Positions 11,457-21,701 of a stretch of DNA of 64,000 nt are shown piece by piece. The first letter of the stretch is position 1. The number at the start of each line of letters is the position of its first letter. Position numbers and translations under genes: made by a program. A model generated the notes under the pieces. That model was not told where the DNA came from. It saw nothing but the letters and a program-made list of their open reading frames with translations, and did not search any database. Source of the DNA: Megascapheus bottae (taxonomy: Eukaryota; Chordata; Mammalia; Rodentia; Geomyidae); contig JANJXV010001835.1 in the NCBI GenBank assembly GCA_024803745.1, positions 1-64,000 of the forward strand, given 5' to 3'.

Positions 11457-11536
<80 letters not shown>
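11340..11536. repeat. (TC)n / TCTCTG simple repeat
   Basis: A polypyrimidine microsatellite: imperfect TCTCCC and TCTTTC at the left, a TCTCTG-type section at about 11,430-11,470, then pure TC dinucleotides to 11,534. It lies between the L1 fragment and a SINE. Confidence 0.95.
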
Positions 11537-11707
11537 ATCCTTAGGCTTGAACTCAGGGCCTGAGCTACTTTGCTCAAGGTTAGCACTCTACCATTTGAAC
11601 CACAGTGCTGATTCTGGCTTGCTCTTTTCACGTAGTATTGAGGAATCTAACCCAGGCCTTCATCCTTGATAGGTTAGCACTCTACCACTAAGCCACACAG
11701 TCAGCTT
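11537..11707 (-). mobile_element. ID-like dimeric SINE, minus orientation
   Basis: The plus strand shows GGCTTGAACTCAGGGCCTGA, TTGCTCAAGGTTAGCACTCT, ACCACAGTGCTGATTCTGGC and TTAGCACTCTACCACTAAGC. The adjacent TC repeat may have grown from its A-rich or degenerate tail. Confidence 0.85.
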
Positions 11708-12330
11708 TTAGAGGTTTCTGACAAAGGTTTTCCTACATGCTATTATTTCTTCTGTGAGTGCTCTTAATGCTTGCTGAAGGTTGACTTTGTTTAGAAGACT
11801 TACCCTAATGCTCCCATATACAGAGATTCTATATATAGCTAAATGTTTTTCATTACTCCGAATTTCTCTATTGTGTATGTTCTGAAATGTACTGAAGACT
11901 GACTTCTGATTAAAAGTCATTGCACATTTGTTCTATTCATTAGTTTTCTTTTCTTCTATGGGAATCAGGTTTGTGATGAACACAGAAGTATGCCTTCCAG
12001 GTCAAACACTTTCCACATTTGTATTATTCATAAGGTTTTTCTCTCCTATGTGCATTTTATACTTAGTCATGCGTTCATGATGGATTTTTCATATTCTTAT
12101 ATTCATACGATTTTTATCCTGTGTCTGTGTGGTATCATGCAAACTCAACTATGAGTTCTTCAAAAAAATTTCCCTTTCATTTATTCATAGGATTCTATCC
12201 TGTGGGTGTTTAGTGATAAATCTTGACTTGTGCCTTCTGGGGAAAAGACTGAACATTTGCTACATTCATTAAGGGTTTTATCTTGTGTTGGTTCTGTGAC
12301 ACAACCTGAGTTTCCTTCCACAGACTAAAA
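11708..12330 (-). pseudogene. Degenerate C2H2 zinc-finger array of a KRAB-ZNF gene
   Basis: The minus strand shows six or seven decayed copies of the H-T-G-E-K-P-Y-E linker, at roughly 12,275, 12,195, 12,113, 12,041, 11,948, 11,870 and 11,748. Most are spaced near the 84 bp expected for C2H2 fingers. The clearest, at about 12,027-12,055, reads HIGEKPYE. Finger fragments such as NECSKCSVFS and YKCGKC retain paired cysteines, and FNQKSVFSTFQNIH resembles a finger with its first zinc histidine replaced. Stops and frame slips occur throughout, so no long finger array can be translated. It lies 1.7 kb downstream of the KRAB B exon on the same strand, as expected for the last exon of a KRAB-ZNF gene. 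Confidence 0.8.
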
Positions 12331-12411
12331 AGTCATTCCTATTTATTATATTGAGAAATAATCTAAACATTGTGCTGTTTTGCATCTTTTTAAAACTTTC
12401 TTTTCTTTTCT

Positions 12412-12572
12412 TTTCTTTTTTTTGTAGTTCATAGGCTTCGGCCCTGTCCCTGAACAATTCAGCAGAAGACTATAACCCCTATCCTTGAGCTACAGACCCA
12501 CTTCCTGTTTTCTAGAGTTAACTGCAGATAAGAGTCTCAGGTCCTGAGTAGCAGATAGGATTAACTTACCCA
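12412..12572 (-). mobile_element. SINE remnant, minus orientation
   Basis: A T-rich tail followed by CATAGGCTTCGGCCCTGTCC, GAGCTACAGACCCACTTCCT and GCAGATAAGAGTCTCAGG. This is the reversed ID-like part of a composite SINE, deleted in its 7SL-like head. Confidence 0.6.
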
Positions 12573-12909
12573 GTTTCAATGCTGTTTGCTTATTAACCTT
12601 TAAGTGAGGAACACGAATTTTTTATAGATTCAGCGGCCACAAGTTTGGTTTATATGTCTGTTTGCCTTTGATCCAAGCAAGAACGATTCTTGAGAGTAAG
12701 GACTTACACCTATATCCCTTCAGTTACAACTTCTCACTAAAGTCTCAATTTAGGTATTTGTGGGAATTTTGAAATTTGTTTCTTTCCATTTGAAGTCTTA
12801 TAAAAATTCCTTTTCTAACACTCCTGTCCCTCAGTACCATGGAAGACCAGAAAATCCCCAGCTCATTGTCTAGTTAATTTTCTTATGTTGATTGAAACTT
12901 TGTTGTTTT

Positions 12910-13092
12910 TTTTCCTTCCATTCCTGGGTTTGAACTTAGGAACTAACCACTGTCCTTGGGTTTTCTCAAGACTAGAACCCTACCAATGAAGTCATTACTT
13001 CTGGCTTTTTCTATGTATGTGGTAATAAGGAATAAAACCTGTGTCTTTGTGCATGCTAGGCAAGCACTCTACCACTAGGCTCAATTTCTGGT
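12910..13092 (-). mobile_element. ID-like dimeric SINE, minus orientation
   Basis: The plus strand contains TTCCTGGGTTTGAACTTAGG, GGTTTTCTCAAGACTAGAAC, CTTCTGGCTTTTTCTATGTA and GCTAGGCAAGCACTCTACCA, the complete reversed dimer order. Confidence 0.85.
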
Positions 13093-13226
13093 AGAAAGGT
13101 CTGGTTCTGAATACCAGTCTCTTCCTACCAGCATAAAGATATTATCCTTATCAGAGAATAATGCCCTGACTTATTCCTTGTTTGCTCAATCATTTATAGT
13201 CTTAGTTTTAAAGAAATGAAATATCA

Positions 13227-13227
13227 T

Positions 13228-13281
<54 letters not shown>

Positions 13282-13313
13282 TTTCCTTCCTTCCCTCTTT
13301 CTTCCCTCTTTCT

Positions 13314-13380
<67 letters not shown>
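13227..13380. repeat. (TTTC)n microsatellite
   Basis: A tetranucleotide TTTC tract of about 150 bp, interrupted at about 13,278-13,316 by TTCC and CCTC variants. It sits directly at the tail of the minus-strand SINE at 13,382-13,612, so it probably expanded from that SINE's A-rich tail. The long Phe/Ser/Leu open frame across it is a by-product of the repeat. Confidence 0.97.
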
Positions 13381-13381
<1 letters not shown>

Positions 13382-13612
13382 GTTTTGCGGTCATGGGACT
13401 TGAATTTTAGACCTGGCTGTTCTTCCTGAGCTCTTCAGCTCAAGGCTACTGCCCTATGTCTTTAGCCTCAACCCCACTTCTCCTTTTCTATTGGTTCATT
13501 GGAAAGAAGAGTCTAAGGTGTTTTTGTGATAGGTCAGTCTTTGAACCTTGATCCTCAGATCTCAGCCTCCTAAGTAGCTAGGATAACAGGCATGAGACAC
13601 GGGCTCATGGCT
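13382..13612 (-). mobile_element. Composite 7SL-ID SINE, minus orientation
   Basis: The plus strand shows CTGAGCTCTTCAGCTCAAGG, AGAAGAGTCTAAGG, CCTCAGATCTCAGCCTCCTA, AGTAGCTAGGATAACAGGCA and TGAGACACGGGCTC. This is a nearly full-length composite element. Confidence 0.85.
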
Positions 13613-13711
13613 TTCTCATTTTATTTTGTTTCAAAATGATTTCTACAGAGAAATCTAACTTTAACTCTACTGCCACATAGAATTCGTCATATCACTCTAT
13701 GATTCTTGGTG

Positions 13712-13880
13712 CCGGGGGTTTGGGCTAGCATGCACAAAGACCTGGTTCAGTTCCTTGGTACTACATACAAAGAAAAAGCCAGAAGTGGTGCTATGACTCA
13801 AGAAGTAGAGAGCTAGCCTTGAGAAATCCCAAGGACCATGGTCAGTCCCTGAGACCAGGCATAGGGTTGGGAAAAGAAAA
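13712..13880 (+). mobile_element. ID-like dimeric SINE, plus orientation
   Basis: GGGTTTGGGCTAGCATGCAC begins a shortened left half, followed by GTACTACATACAAAGAAAAA, GCCAGAAGTGGTGCTATGAC, TAGAGAGCTAGCCTTGAG and a short A-rich tail. Confidence 0.8.
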
Positions 13881-14024
13881 TGATTCTTGATTCATTCACA
13901 AAGAATTCCATACGTTCCACACTGGATTTAGGGTAACTAAGAATATTATTGCTCAGTACATCACAACATGAACTTACCAATGGGGCTCAGGCTCCAACAT
14001 CAATATGAAGATGCATTCACTCAC

Positions 14025-14114
14025 CTGTGATATTCTTGTCAGAGGAATTTCCTATCCAGAGTTCTGCACAGTGCTCTAGCTTGTCAATTAATACAGGTTT
14101 GGGAACACAGGGCC
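14025..14114 (-). CDS. KRAB B-box exon of a KRAB zinc-finger gene
   Basis: A 90-bp exon on the minus strand, preceded by a TTTACAG acceptor (AG at 14,116-14,115) and followed by a CAG/GTGAGT donor (GT at 14,024-14,023). Joined in phase to the last base of the A exon, it reads openly with no stop. It contains the B-box signature (PKPVLIDKLEHCAELW), which matches the family pattern PKPELI.KLE.G.E.W. The phase it leaves (one base over) is what a following zinc-finger exon would need. The B box enhances KRAB A binding to TRIM28/KAP1. A Cys stands where Gly is usual after LEH. Confidence 0.85.
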
Positions 14115-14284
14115 CTGTAAATTAGAAACAGTAGAGAATTATTGCTTATGCTGTGTCATCATTGCTTTAAGTTCGCAGACATCCTACTCACAAGTTATCT
14201 ATTAAATCTTTTTTCTCATTTCTCACTGGCTCCATGGTTGACTTTTCCCCAGCTCTGGATTCATTTTGTATGTCATAAACTTAG

Positions 14285-14545
14285 CTGTCTTGCTCAAGGC
14301 TAGAAAAATACCAGTTTGAGTCCCAGCTCCACTTACATGCATAGGTCTTCATGCATGCTAAGAAAGCACTCAACCACAAAGTCAAACTTTTGACACTCCA
14401 CTAACATTTTTGAGGGGTTACTTGGAGTTATAGAGTTTCATGGCAATTTTTATGCCATTGCTGGCTTCAAATTAGAATTCTTAGATTTCTTCCTCCTGAA
14501 TATTTTAAGATTACAGGCATGAAACATTGCACCTAGTGCCAGGTT
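14285..14545 (-). mobile_element. Composite SINE in the intron between KRAB exons
   Basis: The plus strand shows TGCTCAAGGCTAG, CATGCATGCTAAGAAAGCAC, then GGAGTTATAGAGTTTCATGG, GCTGGCTTCAAATTAGAATT and TTAAGATTACAGGCATGAAA. Two SINE pieces may be nested or adjacent. The copy is old and occupies part of the 763-bp intron between the A and B exons. Confidence 0.65.
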
Positions 14546-14791
14546 TCCATTATAAACTCACTGTTTAGTGATTTGTAGATCCTATTTCCAATAATGATAT
14601 ATATTCTATTCTGGATCGTTTATCCACTTACAATTCCTGTGTAAGTTTGGAATGTCGTCTCCATTAGAGGAAACATAATTTAGAACTGTTGTCAAAGTAT
14701 CCTGAAGGTATCCTGAAGAATGAGTACAAAATTACCTTAGGTTTTCTTTAGAAAGTAATGATACTTCTCAGGGCCTGGAATCTTTCATTTA

Positions 14792-15031
<240 letters not shown>

Positions 15032-15137
15032 TTAGCACTGAGTTATAAACACACCATGTCTGGAATTTTATTCTTTTTTTGTTGGAATTGTATTCCTTTA
15101 CTTAAATGTTTAGACTTACATGAAATATTGACCTGAA

Positions 15138-15187
15138 AAGCTTAGGGATGGTGCCTAGGCCCAGAGTTCAAGTCCCAAGACCCAAAA
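15138..15187 (+). mobile_element. 3' end of an ID-like SINE
   Basis: AGCTTAGGGATGGTGCCTAG, CCAGAGTTCAAGTCCCAAGA and an A tail; only the last part of the element remains. It directly precedes another SINE. Confidence 0.7.
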
Positions 15188-15197
15188 AAAAATAAAA

Positions 15198-15335
15198 AGG
15201 CAAGCCAGGTGTTGGTGGCTCACGCCAGTCATCCTAGCTACTCAGGAGACTGAGATCTGAGGACCATGGTTCAAAGCCAGCCTGGCATAAAATTCCATGA
15301 GACTCCTTTCCAATTACCCACCATAAAATGTTTAA
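15198..15335 (+). mobile_element. 7SL-like left half of a composite SINE
   Basis: GCCAGGTGTTGGTGGCTCAC, CATCCTAGCTACTCAGGAGA, CTGAGATCTGAGGACCATGG, TTCAAAGCCAGCCTGGCATA, then the TCCAATTACCCACC-type junction. The ID-like right half is missing. Confidence 0.85.
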
Positions 15336-15569
15336 TGGCTTGTGGCATATCATGGTAGAGCAATTGTGGTATAGACAAAAATAAGTCGGGGGAGTAGATT
15401 TAGGTTATAAATGGAATTATTCCATTGAAAAGGAACTACATTATATGATGACATATGCTGGTACTGTGAGAATATTGCAAAATCTTAGGGTATCAAGTAA
15501 TAATACTGTGAAGTACACCCAGAATGTTAATGTTCTATGTCTGGCATAATAATCACTTGGGGAAGAAAC

Positions 15570-15828
15570 TTTTTTTTCTTTTTTTTGGCTGGGGGATTTG
15601 TAAGGCTTGAACTCTGGGCCTGGGCACTGTTCCTGAGCTCTTCAACTCAAGGCTATCACCCTACCTATGAAGCCACAGTGCCATTTCCCATATTCTAGTG
15701 GTTAAATGTAGATGAGAGTCTCATAGACTTTCTAATGCCCAGGCTAGCTTTGAACCAAATCTTTAGATATCAGCCTGATATCTGAGTAGCTAGGATTACA
15801 GGTATAAGTCACTGCACCTGGCAAGAAA
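15570..15828 (-). mobile_element. Composite 7SL-ID SINE, minus orientation
   Basis: A nearly complete reversed element: a T-run tail at the left, GCTTGAACTCTGGGCCTGGG, CTGAGCTCTTCAACTCAAGG, ATGAGAGTCTCATAGACTTT, GTAGCTAGGATTACAGGTAT and AAGTCACTGCACCTGGC. Confidence 0.9.
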
Positions 15829-16209
15829 TTTATTTCTTGCTGTTTTGTACTACAAATTTACTGTATGTTTTACTTTTTCAAAAAGACTGAGGATGACCTT
15901 TGTTCTGTATATAATGGGAAGAGGGGTAGGGAGCTGTGAGCAGAAGAACTGAGGGGCAATACTCAGGGTAGGACAATAGCCTTAAAATAAAGAGCTCACT
16001 GCCCAAGGTCGGAGCCCCATAACTTTCCCCACTGCCCCACAAAAAAAAGGGAAAAAAATTGGAGATTGGAGAGGATTTTCTAAAAAGAATATATAGAAAT
16101 AGTTCAAAATGTAGAAAGAAGTTCAATATTAACAGTCATGAGAAAAATTAAAATTACAATGAAATCATTACTTTAAATATGTTAAAATAAATATAGTTTT
16201 AAACAAAAA

Positions 16210-16262
16210 GATCCACATACACACACACAAACACACACACACACACATACAAAAAAAAACTT
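16210..16262. repeat. (CA)n microsatellite with A-rich end
   Basis: An imperfect CA-dinucleotide tract followed by an A homopolymer. Confidence 0.9.
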
Positions 16263-16790
16263 TCAAAGTCTATTACTGGGAAGGTAGTGAGAAGAAGTAG
16301 AACTTTGGAATAGTTCTGCAAGGAATATAAAACAATCAAAAATTGCGTGGAGAGTACTAAATATGGAATTACATAGAAATATGGTCCAACAATTCTATTT
16401 CTAGCTTTGTACCTAACGGAAGAGAAAGCAGAGACTAGAACAAATATGTGGAGAATCCATTCACAACTATTAATAATAATCAAAATATAGAAATATGCAA
16501 AACAATGCATTGAAAAGGAAGAACATTTTACTATATTTTACAGATGAATCTTGATTAGAGTAAACTAAAAATACAGCAGTCATAATGGAAGAACTAGGGT
16601 ATGTTTTCCCTTCCAGAGCTTACAAGGATCAACAAACCCTTAGAGCCAAAAAGCACGATGGTTCCAGAGAATGGAGTAGAGAGGAACAGGAGCTGAATGT
16701 TTAATGATTATACATGGAAGATGAAAATTGCTCTAGATGGGTAGAATGAAGAGAGAACTGTACCCTAAACAATGGTTATGTAGCCACACA
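16263..16790. other. Unassigned AT-rich sequence
   Basis: No gene or repeat was recognised. The short open frames have no recognisable motif. Confidence 0.4.
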
Positions 16791-16890
16791 GGATGGGACA
16801 CACCTATACTCCCTGATCTTGGGAAACTCAAGAAGGATTTCTAGCCATCCTGGATGCATGGAAAGATCTATCATAAAAACTAATGTGGAG

Positions 16891-17075
16891 GGGCTGGGAG
16901 TTTGGCATAGTTGTAGAGTGCTTGTATGAAGACGAAGGTTCAATTCCGCAGTACCACATACACAGAAAAAACCATAAGAAGTGCTGTGGCTCAAGTAGAA
17001 GATCACTAGGCTTGAGGAAAGCTGAAGGACAGTGCTCAGACCGAGTTCCAGCCAAAGGGCTTGTTTAAAAATAAA
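16891..17075 (+). mobile_element. ID-like dimeric SINE, plus orientation
   Basis: GGGGCTGGGAGTTTGGCATA opens the left half, then GTAGAGTGCTTG, TTCAATTCCGCAGTACCACA, GTGCTGTGGCTCAAGTAGAA, GGACAGTGCTCAGACC and a short A-rich tail. One of the better copies of the dimer. Confidence 0.9.
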
Positions 17076-17084
17076 ACCAGAAAG

Positions 17085-17332
17085 CTGAGAATGATGTGGT
17101 GGTGGCTCACTTCTATAATCCTAGCTACTCAGGAGGCTGAGATCTGAGGATCAAGGTTTAAAGCCATCCTGGCACAAAAAGACCTGAGATTCTTATCTCC
17201 AATTTACCTTTAGAAAATGGGAAGTGGGGCTTGGCTCCAGGGTAAGGTGGTAGCCTGGAGCTGAAGAGCTCAGGGATAGTGCCCAGGTGAGTTCAAGATC
17301 TATGACCCACCAAAAAAAAAACAAAAAACAAA
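17085..17332 (+). mobile_element. Full-length composite 7SL-ID SINE
   Basis: The best complete composite copy. It has a 7SL-like half (GTGGTGGCTCACTTCTATAA, CTAGCTACTCAGGAGGCTGA), the TTCTTATCTCCAATTTACC junction, an ID-like half (GGTAGCCTGGAGCTGAAGAG, CAGGGATAGTGCCCAGG) and an A-rich tail. Useful as a reference for the other copies. Confidence 0.92.
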
Positions 17333-17771
17333 AAATAATATGGAAAAATTTGGATTCTGTGAATTTTATCAGGCATATAAATGTTTTTTTTTGCTGTTGA
17401 AACAACAAATTGTTTGGAAATATTTTAAAAGTTTTTACCTAGAAATGTACACTACAAATGGAATTAATAAAAAACACAAAATATGAAAAAGATACAAATT
17501 TTCACAATATGGGTATCCTGCTTCTGTATCTTTCACTGACTCCTGTTCAAATGAGTCACATATTCTAAATCATTTCTCCCAGTCGATATATGCCACACAT
17601 GTTAGCTTGTACTGAACTTCTTGGGAAATCAAAAGCAAATACTAAGCAAATGTGTGTTAGATTTTGTCAACAGAGATATTTCAAATATAAATCCCTACTC
17701 ATTGAATTATTTAATATCAATGCCGGAATCTAATTACACTGGCAGAATCTTCAAACTTTTGAGAATCTTCA

Positions 17772-18077
17772 AAAGGGTGTGTAAATATTTAGGATCGTTA
17801 TGTCTTCCTGGAGGAAAGATCCCTTTAGTAGTATGTAGTAACCTTCTTTGTCTTTTCTTACTAATTTTAGTTTGAAGTCTATTTTATCTGATATGAGGTT
17901 GGCAACTCCAGCCTGTTTATGGGGGCAGTTAACTTGATAGAGTTTATTCCAACCTCTCACTTTCAAAAGATGAATGTTTTTGGGTAAGATGTGTCTCTTG
18001 AAGACAGCAGAACAATGGCTCTTGCTTTTTAATCCAACTAGACAGCCTATGCCGTTTAATTGGAGAGTTAAGTCCAT
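17772..18077 (-). pseudogene. L1 ORF2 start, endonuclease fragment
   Basis: This is the first hundred or so codons of ORF2p, the endonuclease/reverse transcriptase. LKVRGWNKLYQVNCPHKQAG and ANLISDKIDFK match the family. The catalytic Glu of the QETH motif is replaced (the equivalent reads FKRH), and the opening LNINGL motif is degraded to LQLNGIG. The copy ends inside the endonuclease domain after ILNIYTPF, so it encodes no reverse transcriptase. Confidence 0.8.
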
Positions 18078-18354
18078 TGATATTGAGAGTTAGGATTGAG
18101 AGAGATTTATTAGTTCCTACCATTTTTAAAAGCTTTTAGTAGAGACCGTGTCTTGACAGTTCTTGTGGTCCTTAGATGGTATGCTGTTTAGGTGCCATTT
18201 CTTTCCCTATGTTGCATTTATTTTGGTTTTCTATGTATAGAGCATCTTTGAGAATTCTCTGTAGTGTTGGTTTTGTTTCAACATATTGTTGCAGCTTTTC
18301 CCTGGAATGGAACGTTTTTATTGTTCCCTCAGTTATGAATAAGAGCTTAGCTGG

Positions 18355-19351
18355 CTACAGTATTCTTGGTTGGTAGTTATTTGATTTAAGGGCATGACAT
18401 ATATGCTTCCAGTCACTTCGTGCTAGCATGGTCTCTGCTGAGAAATCTTTGGTTATTCTGATTGGTTTGCCTTTATAGGTTACTGACCCCTTTTCCCTGG
18501 CTGCCTTTACGATCTTTTCTTTCGTTTCTATTGATCCAGTTCGGATCACAATTTGGTGGTGGGATGTTCTTTTCTGGTCAGGTCTGTTTGGGGTTCTAAA
18601 AGCTTCTCGTATCTGGATGGGCCTGCCCTTCTGGATATTTGGGAAATTCTCTGAGATGACTCCCTGAAGTATATTTCCAATACCATTGACCTCTTTCTCC
18701 ACACCCTCCTCAATACCAACTAGCCTTAAATTAGGCTTCCTAATTGCATTTTGGACCTCTTGAAGCGCTCTCTCATATTTCCTAGATTTGGATTGACTCA
18801 TTTTCTGTTCTTTCTATATAATAACTAAATTATCTTCAGCCCCGGAAATTCTCTCCTCTGCATTGTCTATCTTGCTATCAAAACTATCTACATTATTTTT
18901 CATCTCCCTTGCTTCTAATTGCTCATTTTTGATGCCTTGCATCTCCTGTTTTAGATAATGTATGGATTTCTTTATCTCCTTGATTTCCTTTTGAGTGGTT
19001 AGCTTTATTTTCTTTGGACATTTGTTGGAGTTTGGTAACGTTTTTATTTGTGGATTCTATGAATTCATCCATCTTTCTTTGAAAAACCTTTATTAAGGCC
19101 TCCTTTATGGCTTGTTCTTCTTCACTTATCACCTTGTTTATGCTTTCCTCTTGTTCAGCTATGGCTTCCTCCATTATCTCTTTCTTTATATTTTCACATT
19201 TTCCATTAATGATGTTTATCAATTGCATTTGTGTAGCACTTGGAAGTCTCTCCTCTAGGTTTGCCAGTGACTGTTCCATTGTCTGTTTACATTGGGTGGG
19301 GGATGTTGTTTCTTGATTTGACATTTTTCTTGAGTTTCTTGTTCTGCCCAT
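18355..19351 (-). pseudogene. L1 ORF1 (RNA-binding chaperone), frameshifted
   Basis: ORF1p binds L1 RNA as a trimer. The N-terminal part (19,351-18,923) starts at a Met and has a long charged heptad region (LEERLPSATQMQLIN, KKEIMEEAIAEQEE) typical of the trimerising coiled coil. The RRM and C-terminal part (18,801-18,355) is in another frame and includes NLRLVGIEEG, IQIREAFRTPNRPDQ, HHQIVIR and ITKDFSAETMLAR, matching the family's NLRI.G, R.P.N and DFS.ET motifs. A frame break and stops fall between 18,923 and 18,801. Total length, about 330 codons, is normal for the family. Confidence 0.85.
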
Positions 19352-20019
19352 TTGAAAATGGGAGCAAGATTACTACTAAATACGATTATAGTTTTTCAGA
19401 TATAATCAACCTAGACCTCTGTAGCTGGCAGACACTAGATATTCACAAGTTTTGATTGGTATTATCACTCTTTATTTTGTGCACTTACAAACCAGTCTAA
19501 TACAACCAATGATAAGCGATTTATACCCAAATCAATAAGCCTCTCAATCCGATCCCTATTGTCTTTATGTCCCTCTGAGCCTAGAGAATAATTAACCACC
19601 TGCATATACAATATTGCTCAACAGCCATCAAGTGTAGATCCGTGCAGTATAAGGGTTGAAAGACGAGCAGAGGTCCAGAGATAGAAAAAAATAATGAGAG
19701 AGGTCAGGGAGGTTCAAGAGGATTAACGCAGGAGTGTAAGAATATTGTAGTAATGAAGAAAAGGTATGCATAAGGATAACTGACCTAAGTTGGTAAGTAA
19801 GTAGCATATTTGAGTACAAAGTTTGGAAAGTATTAGAATAAAACTTATGTGTTGCTGCATGACTAGATCTTAGCCCAACCAGTGGCCTCACAGTGAACCA
19901 TGGGATGGATCTCTTTTTCTTGTCTACGTTGAGGGAAAGGGGTATTTCACAAGATGCAGAAGCGAAGATTTCAGAAGCAAATGCTGTGAGTGAATTAGCT
20001 CGTAAAAAGCATTTTTATT

Positions 20020-20218
20020 TTCTTTTATCTTTCTGCCAGTCTTGGGGCTTGAATTCAGGGCCTGAGCACTGTCCTCGGGTTTTCTCAAGTCTAGCCCTCT
20101 GCCACTTGAGCCACAGTGCCACATCTAGATTTTCTATCTATGTGATACTGAGCAATCAAACCCAGATCTTCATGGATGCTACGCAAGCACTCTACCACTA
20201 TGCAAACTCTCAACCCTG
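20020..20218 (-). mobile_element. ID-like SINE shared by both duplicates
   Basis: The plus strand shows TCTTGGGGCTTGAATTCAGG, GCCTGAGCACTGTCCTC, GAGCCACAGTGCCACATCTA and GCAAGCACTCTACCACTATG. It corresponds to 4,074-4,285 in copy 1. Confidence 0.85.
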
Positions 20219-20457
20219 ACATAGTAATTATAAAGTCATCATCATCATATCAAAATATCCTTTCTCCTACAAAGAATGAACACTTATCTATGTGTGTAAT
20301 GCTTTTTTTAATTTCACTAATTCTTCTGTGTTCTTCCCTCTGCATTTTTTACACATGACAGCAAAGCTAATCATCAGGAAAAAATTGATTAGGATACAGA
20401 ACCTAATAATATCCTAGTATATCCTAGTAGATTGACGTCAAAATATGTGCAAGATGC

Positions 20458-20655
20458 CCTGTGTGTTTGACCTAGTGGTAGAGTCCTTGGCTACCAAGCA
20501 GTAAGCCTCAGGTTTGATTCCTCATTACCACATACATAGAAAACGCTCCAAGTGGTGCTGTGGCTCGGTGGGACAGCTAAAGCCTAAAGAAAGCCCAAGA
20601 ACAATGTTCACACTCTGAGGTCAAGTCCCAAGACTAGCAAAAACAAAAAAAAAAT
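20458..20655 (+). mobile_element. ID-like SINE shared by both duplicates
   Basis: TTTGACCTAGTGGTAGAGTC, TCAGGTTTGATTCCTCATTA, AGTGGTGCTGTGGCTCGGTG, GAGGTCAAGTCCCAAGACTA and an A-rich tail. It corresponds to 3,640-3,830 in copy 1 and is better preserved here. Confidence 0.85.
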
Positions 20656-21701
20656 TCGACAAGGGGCAAAATGAAGGCAGAGAAGGCACTGTGAAGCAAA
20701 TGTTTTGTAAAGGATGAGGGCAATATTGACCCTTAAGTTTGGATCTTACCTAAGAAAGGCTCCTTGAGCCTGAGACCTGACTGGTAGTTTGGCCTAGTGG
20801 AAGACATTGGGATTGGACAAATAAGGTGTGCTGTTTACTACATCCACATGTATATTGTGAGACTGGAGGAGAGATTCAGCCTCCAGTATGTCTTTGGTGA
20901 GGTCTTCTGTGAGCAAGGATCTTTGGTCATTGGGCTCTGAAAGGTGACCCTGCCTCCCTCACAATGGAACAGATTATGGAACCCTGGTAACCAAGCCACT
21001 GTAACTAACAACCAACTCAAGCCAGCTCACTTGGCCTGTTGCTCAGGAGGAAGAAAGATGTTGCTGTGCTGTTGCCAAAGGTCAGGAAACTCGAGTCTCA
21101 GGCATAGAAATTGTGGCTGTCTTACTCGAAGATGTACATGCTAGATCATTGCCCAGCCACAAATCCAGTATAACAGGCCTTTCTCTAAGAAGAAGGCCAG
21201 GAAAATCCAGGGCAACCAGATGAGGTATATTTCTAAGAAGAAATGTATTTGACCCCATCATCCTCCCCACACACTACAACTTTCTTTTTTTTTAAATTCT
21301 TTTTATTGTAATTAGTAAAAGGGTTACATGATATTTGCCAGATAGAAGGTGCATTAATTCACATACATTGATACCCTTTCACATGTCTTGGTACCCATTT
21401 CCCTCCAACCCCACACCCCACACCCGTCTTGGTTTTCCCCCCTTCCCTTTCAAATTTCAAATATACAAATACAAATAAATTCAATATATCAGATAACAAA
21501 GTGAGATACCATACCAATATGGGATAACCGAGGGACAGCAAAGGAGGTGAGAGACAACATAGTACATTAAGGACAACAATCATTCATTGTGTGGCTTTTG
21601 TTTCAATATCCTGGAGGTCCTTTCAATTAGCTTCACATTATATGGCCTTATATATGGCCTTTTGCTCTATTGCAAATCTCTGCTAGTAGAGCCCAAGGTT
21701 T

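Larger units (their letters stand above)
17772..19905 (-). mobile_element. L1 retrotransposon, 5' half only
   Basis: Minus-strand L1 running from a 5' region (about 19,352-19,905) through ORF1 (19,351-18,355) into the first part of ORF2 (18,077-17,772), then stopping abruptly. L1 copies are normally truncated at the 5' end, so a copy with its 5' part and no 3' part points to a later break. The 5' edge is inferred, because it abuts duplication copy 2 at about 19,912. Confidence 0.85.
19913..21286 (-). repeat. Inverted segmental duplication, copy 2
   Basis: Reverse-orientation partner of 3,027-4,385, collinear along its whole length and including both shared SINEs. It is bounded at 19,912 by the 5' end of an L1 and at 21,287 by the A-rich 3' end of another L1. 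Its present edges therefore coincide with L1 sequence and may not be the original duplication ends. Confidence 0.85.

Noticed and set aside
11332..11631. Arg/Glu-rich open frame on the minus strand
   Set aside because: It is a translation of the (TC)n repeat and the adjoining SINE.
13216..13410. Phe/Ser/Leu-rich open frame
   Set aside because: It is a translation of the (TTTC)n microsatellite.
15935..16060. Possible additional SINE
   Set aside because: Only vague resemblance (GGACAATAGCC, GGAGCCCCATAAC) to the ID-like right half; too weak to annotate.
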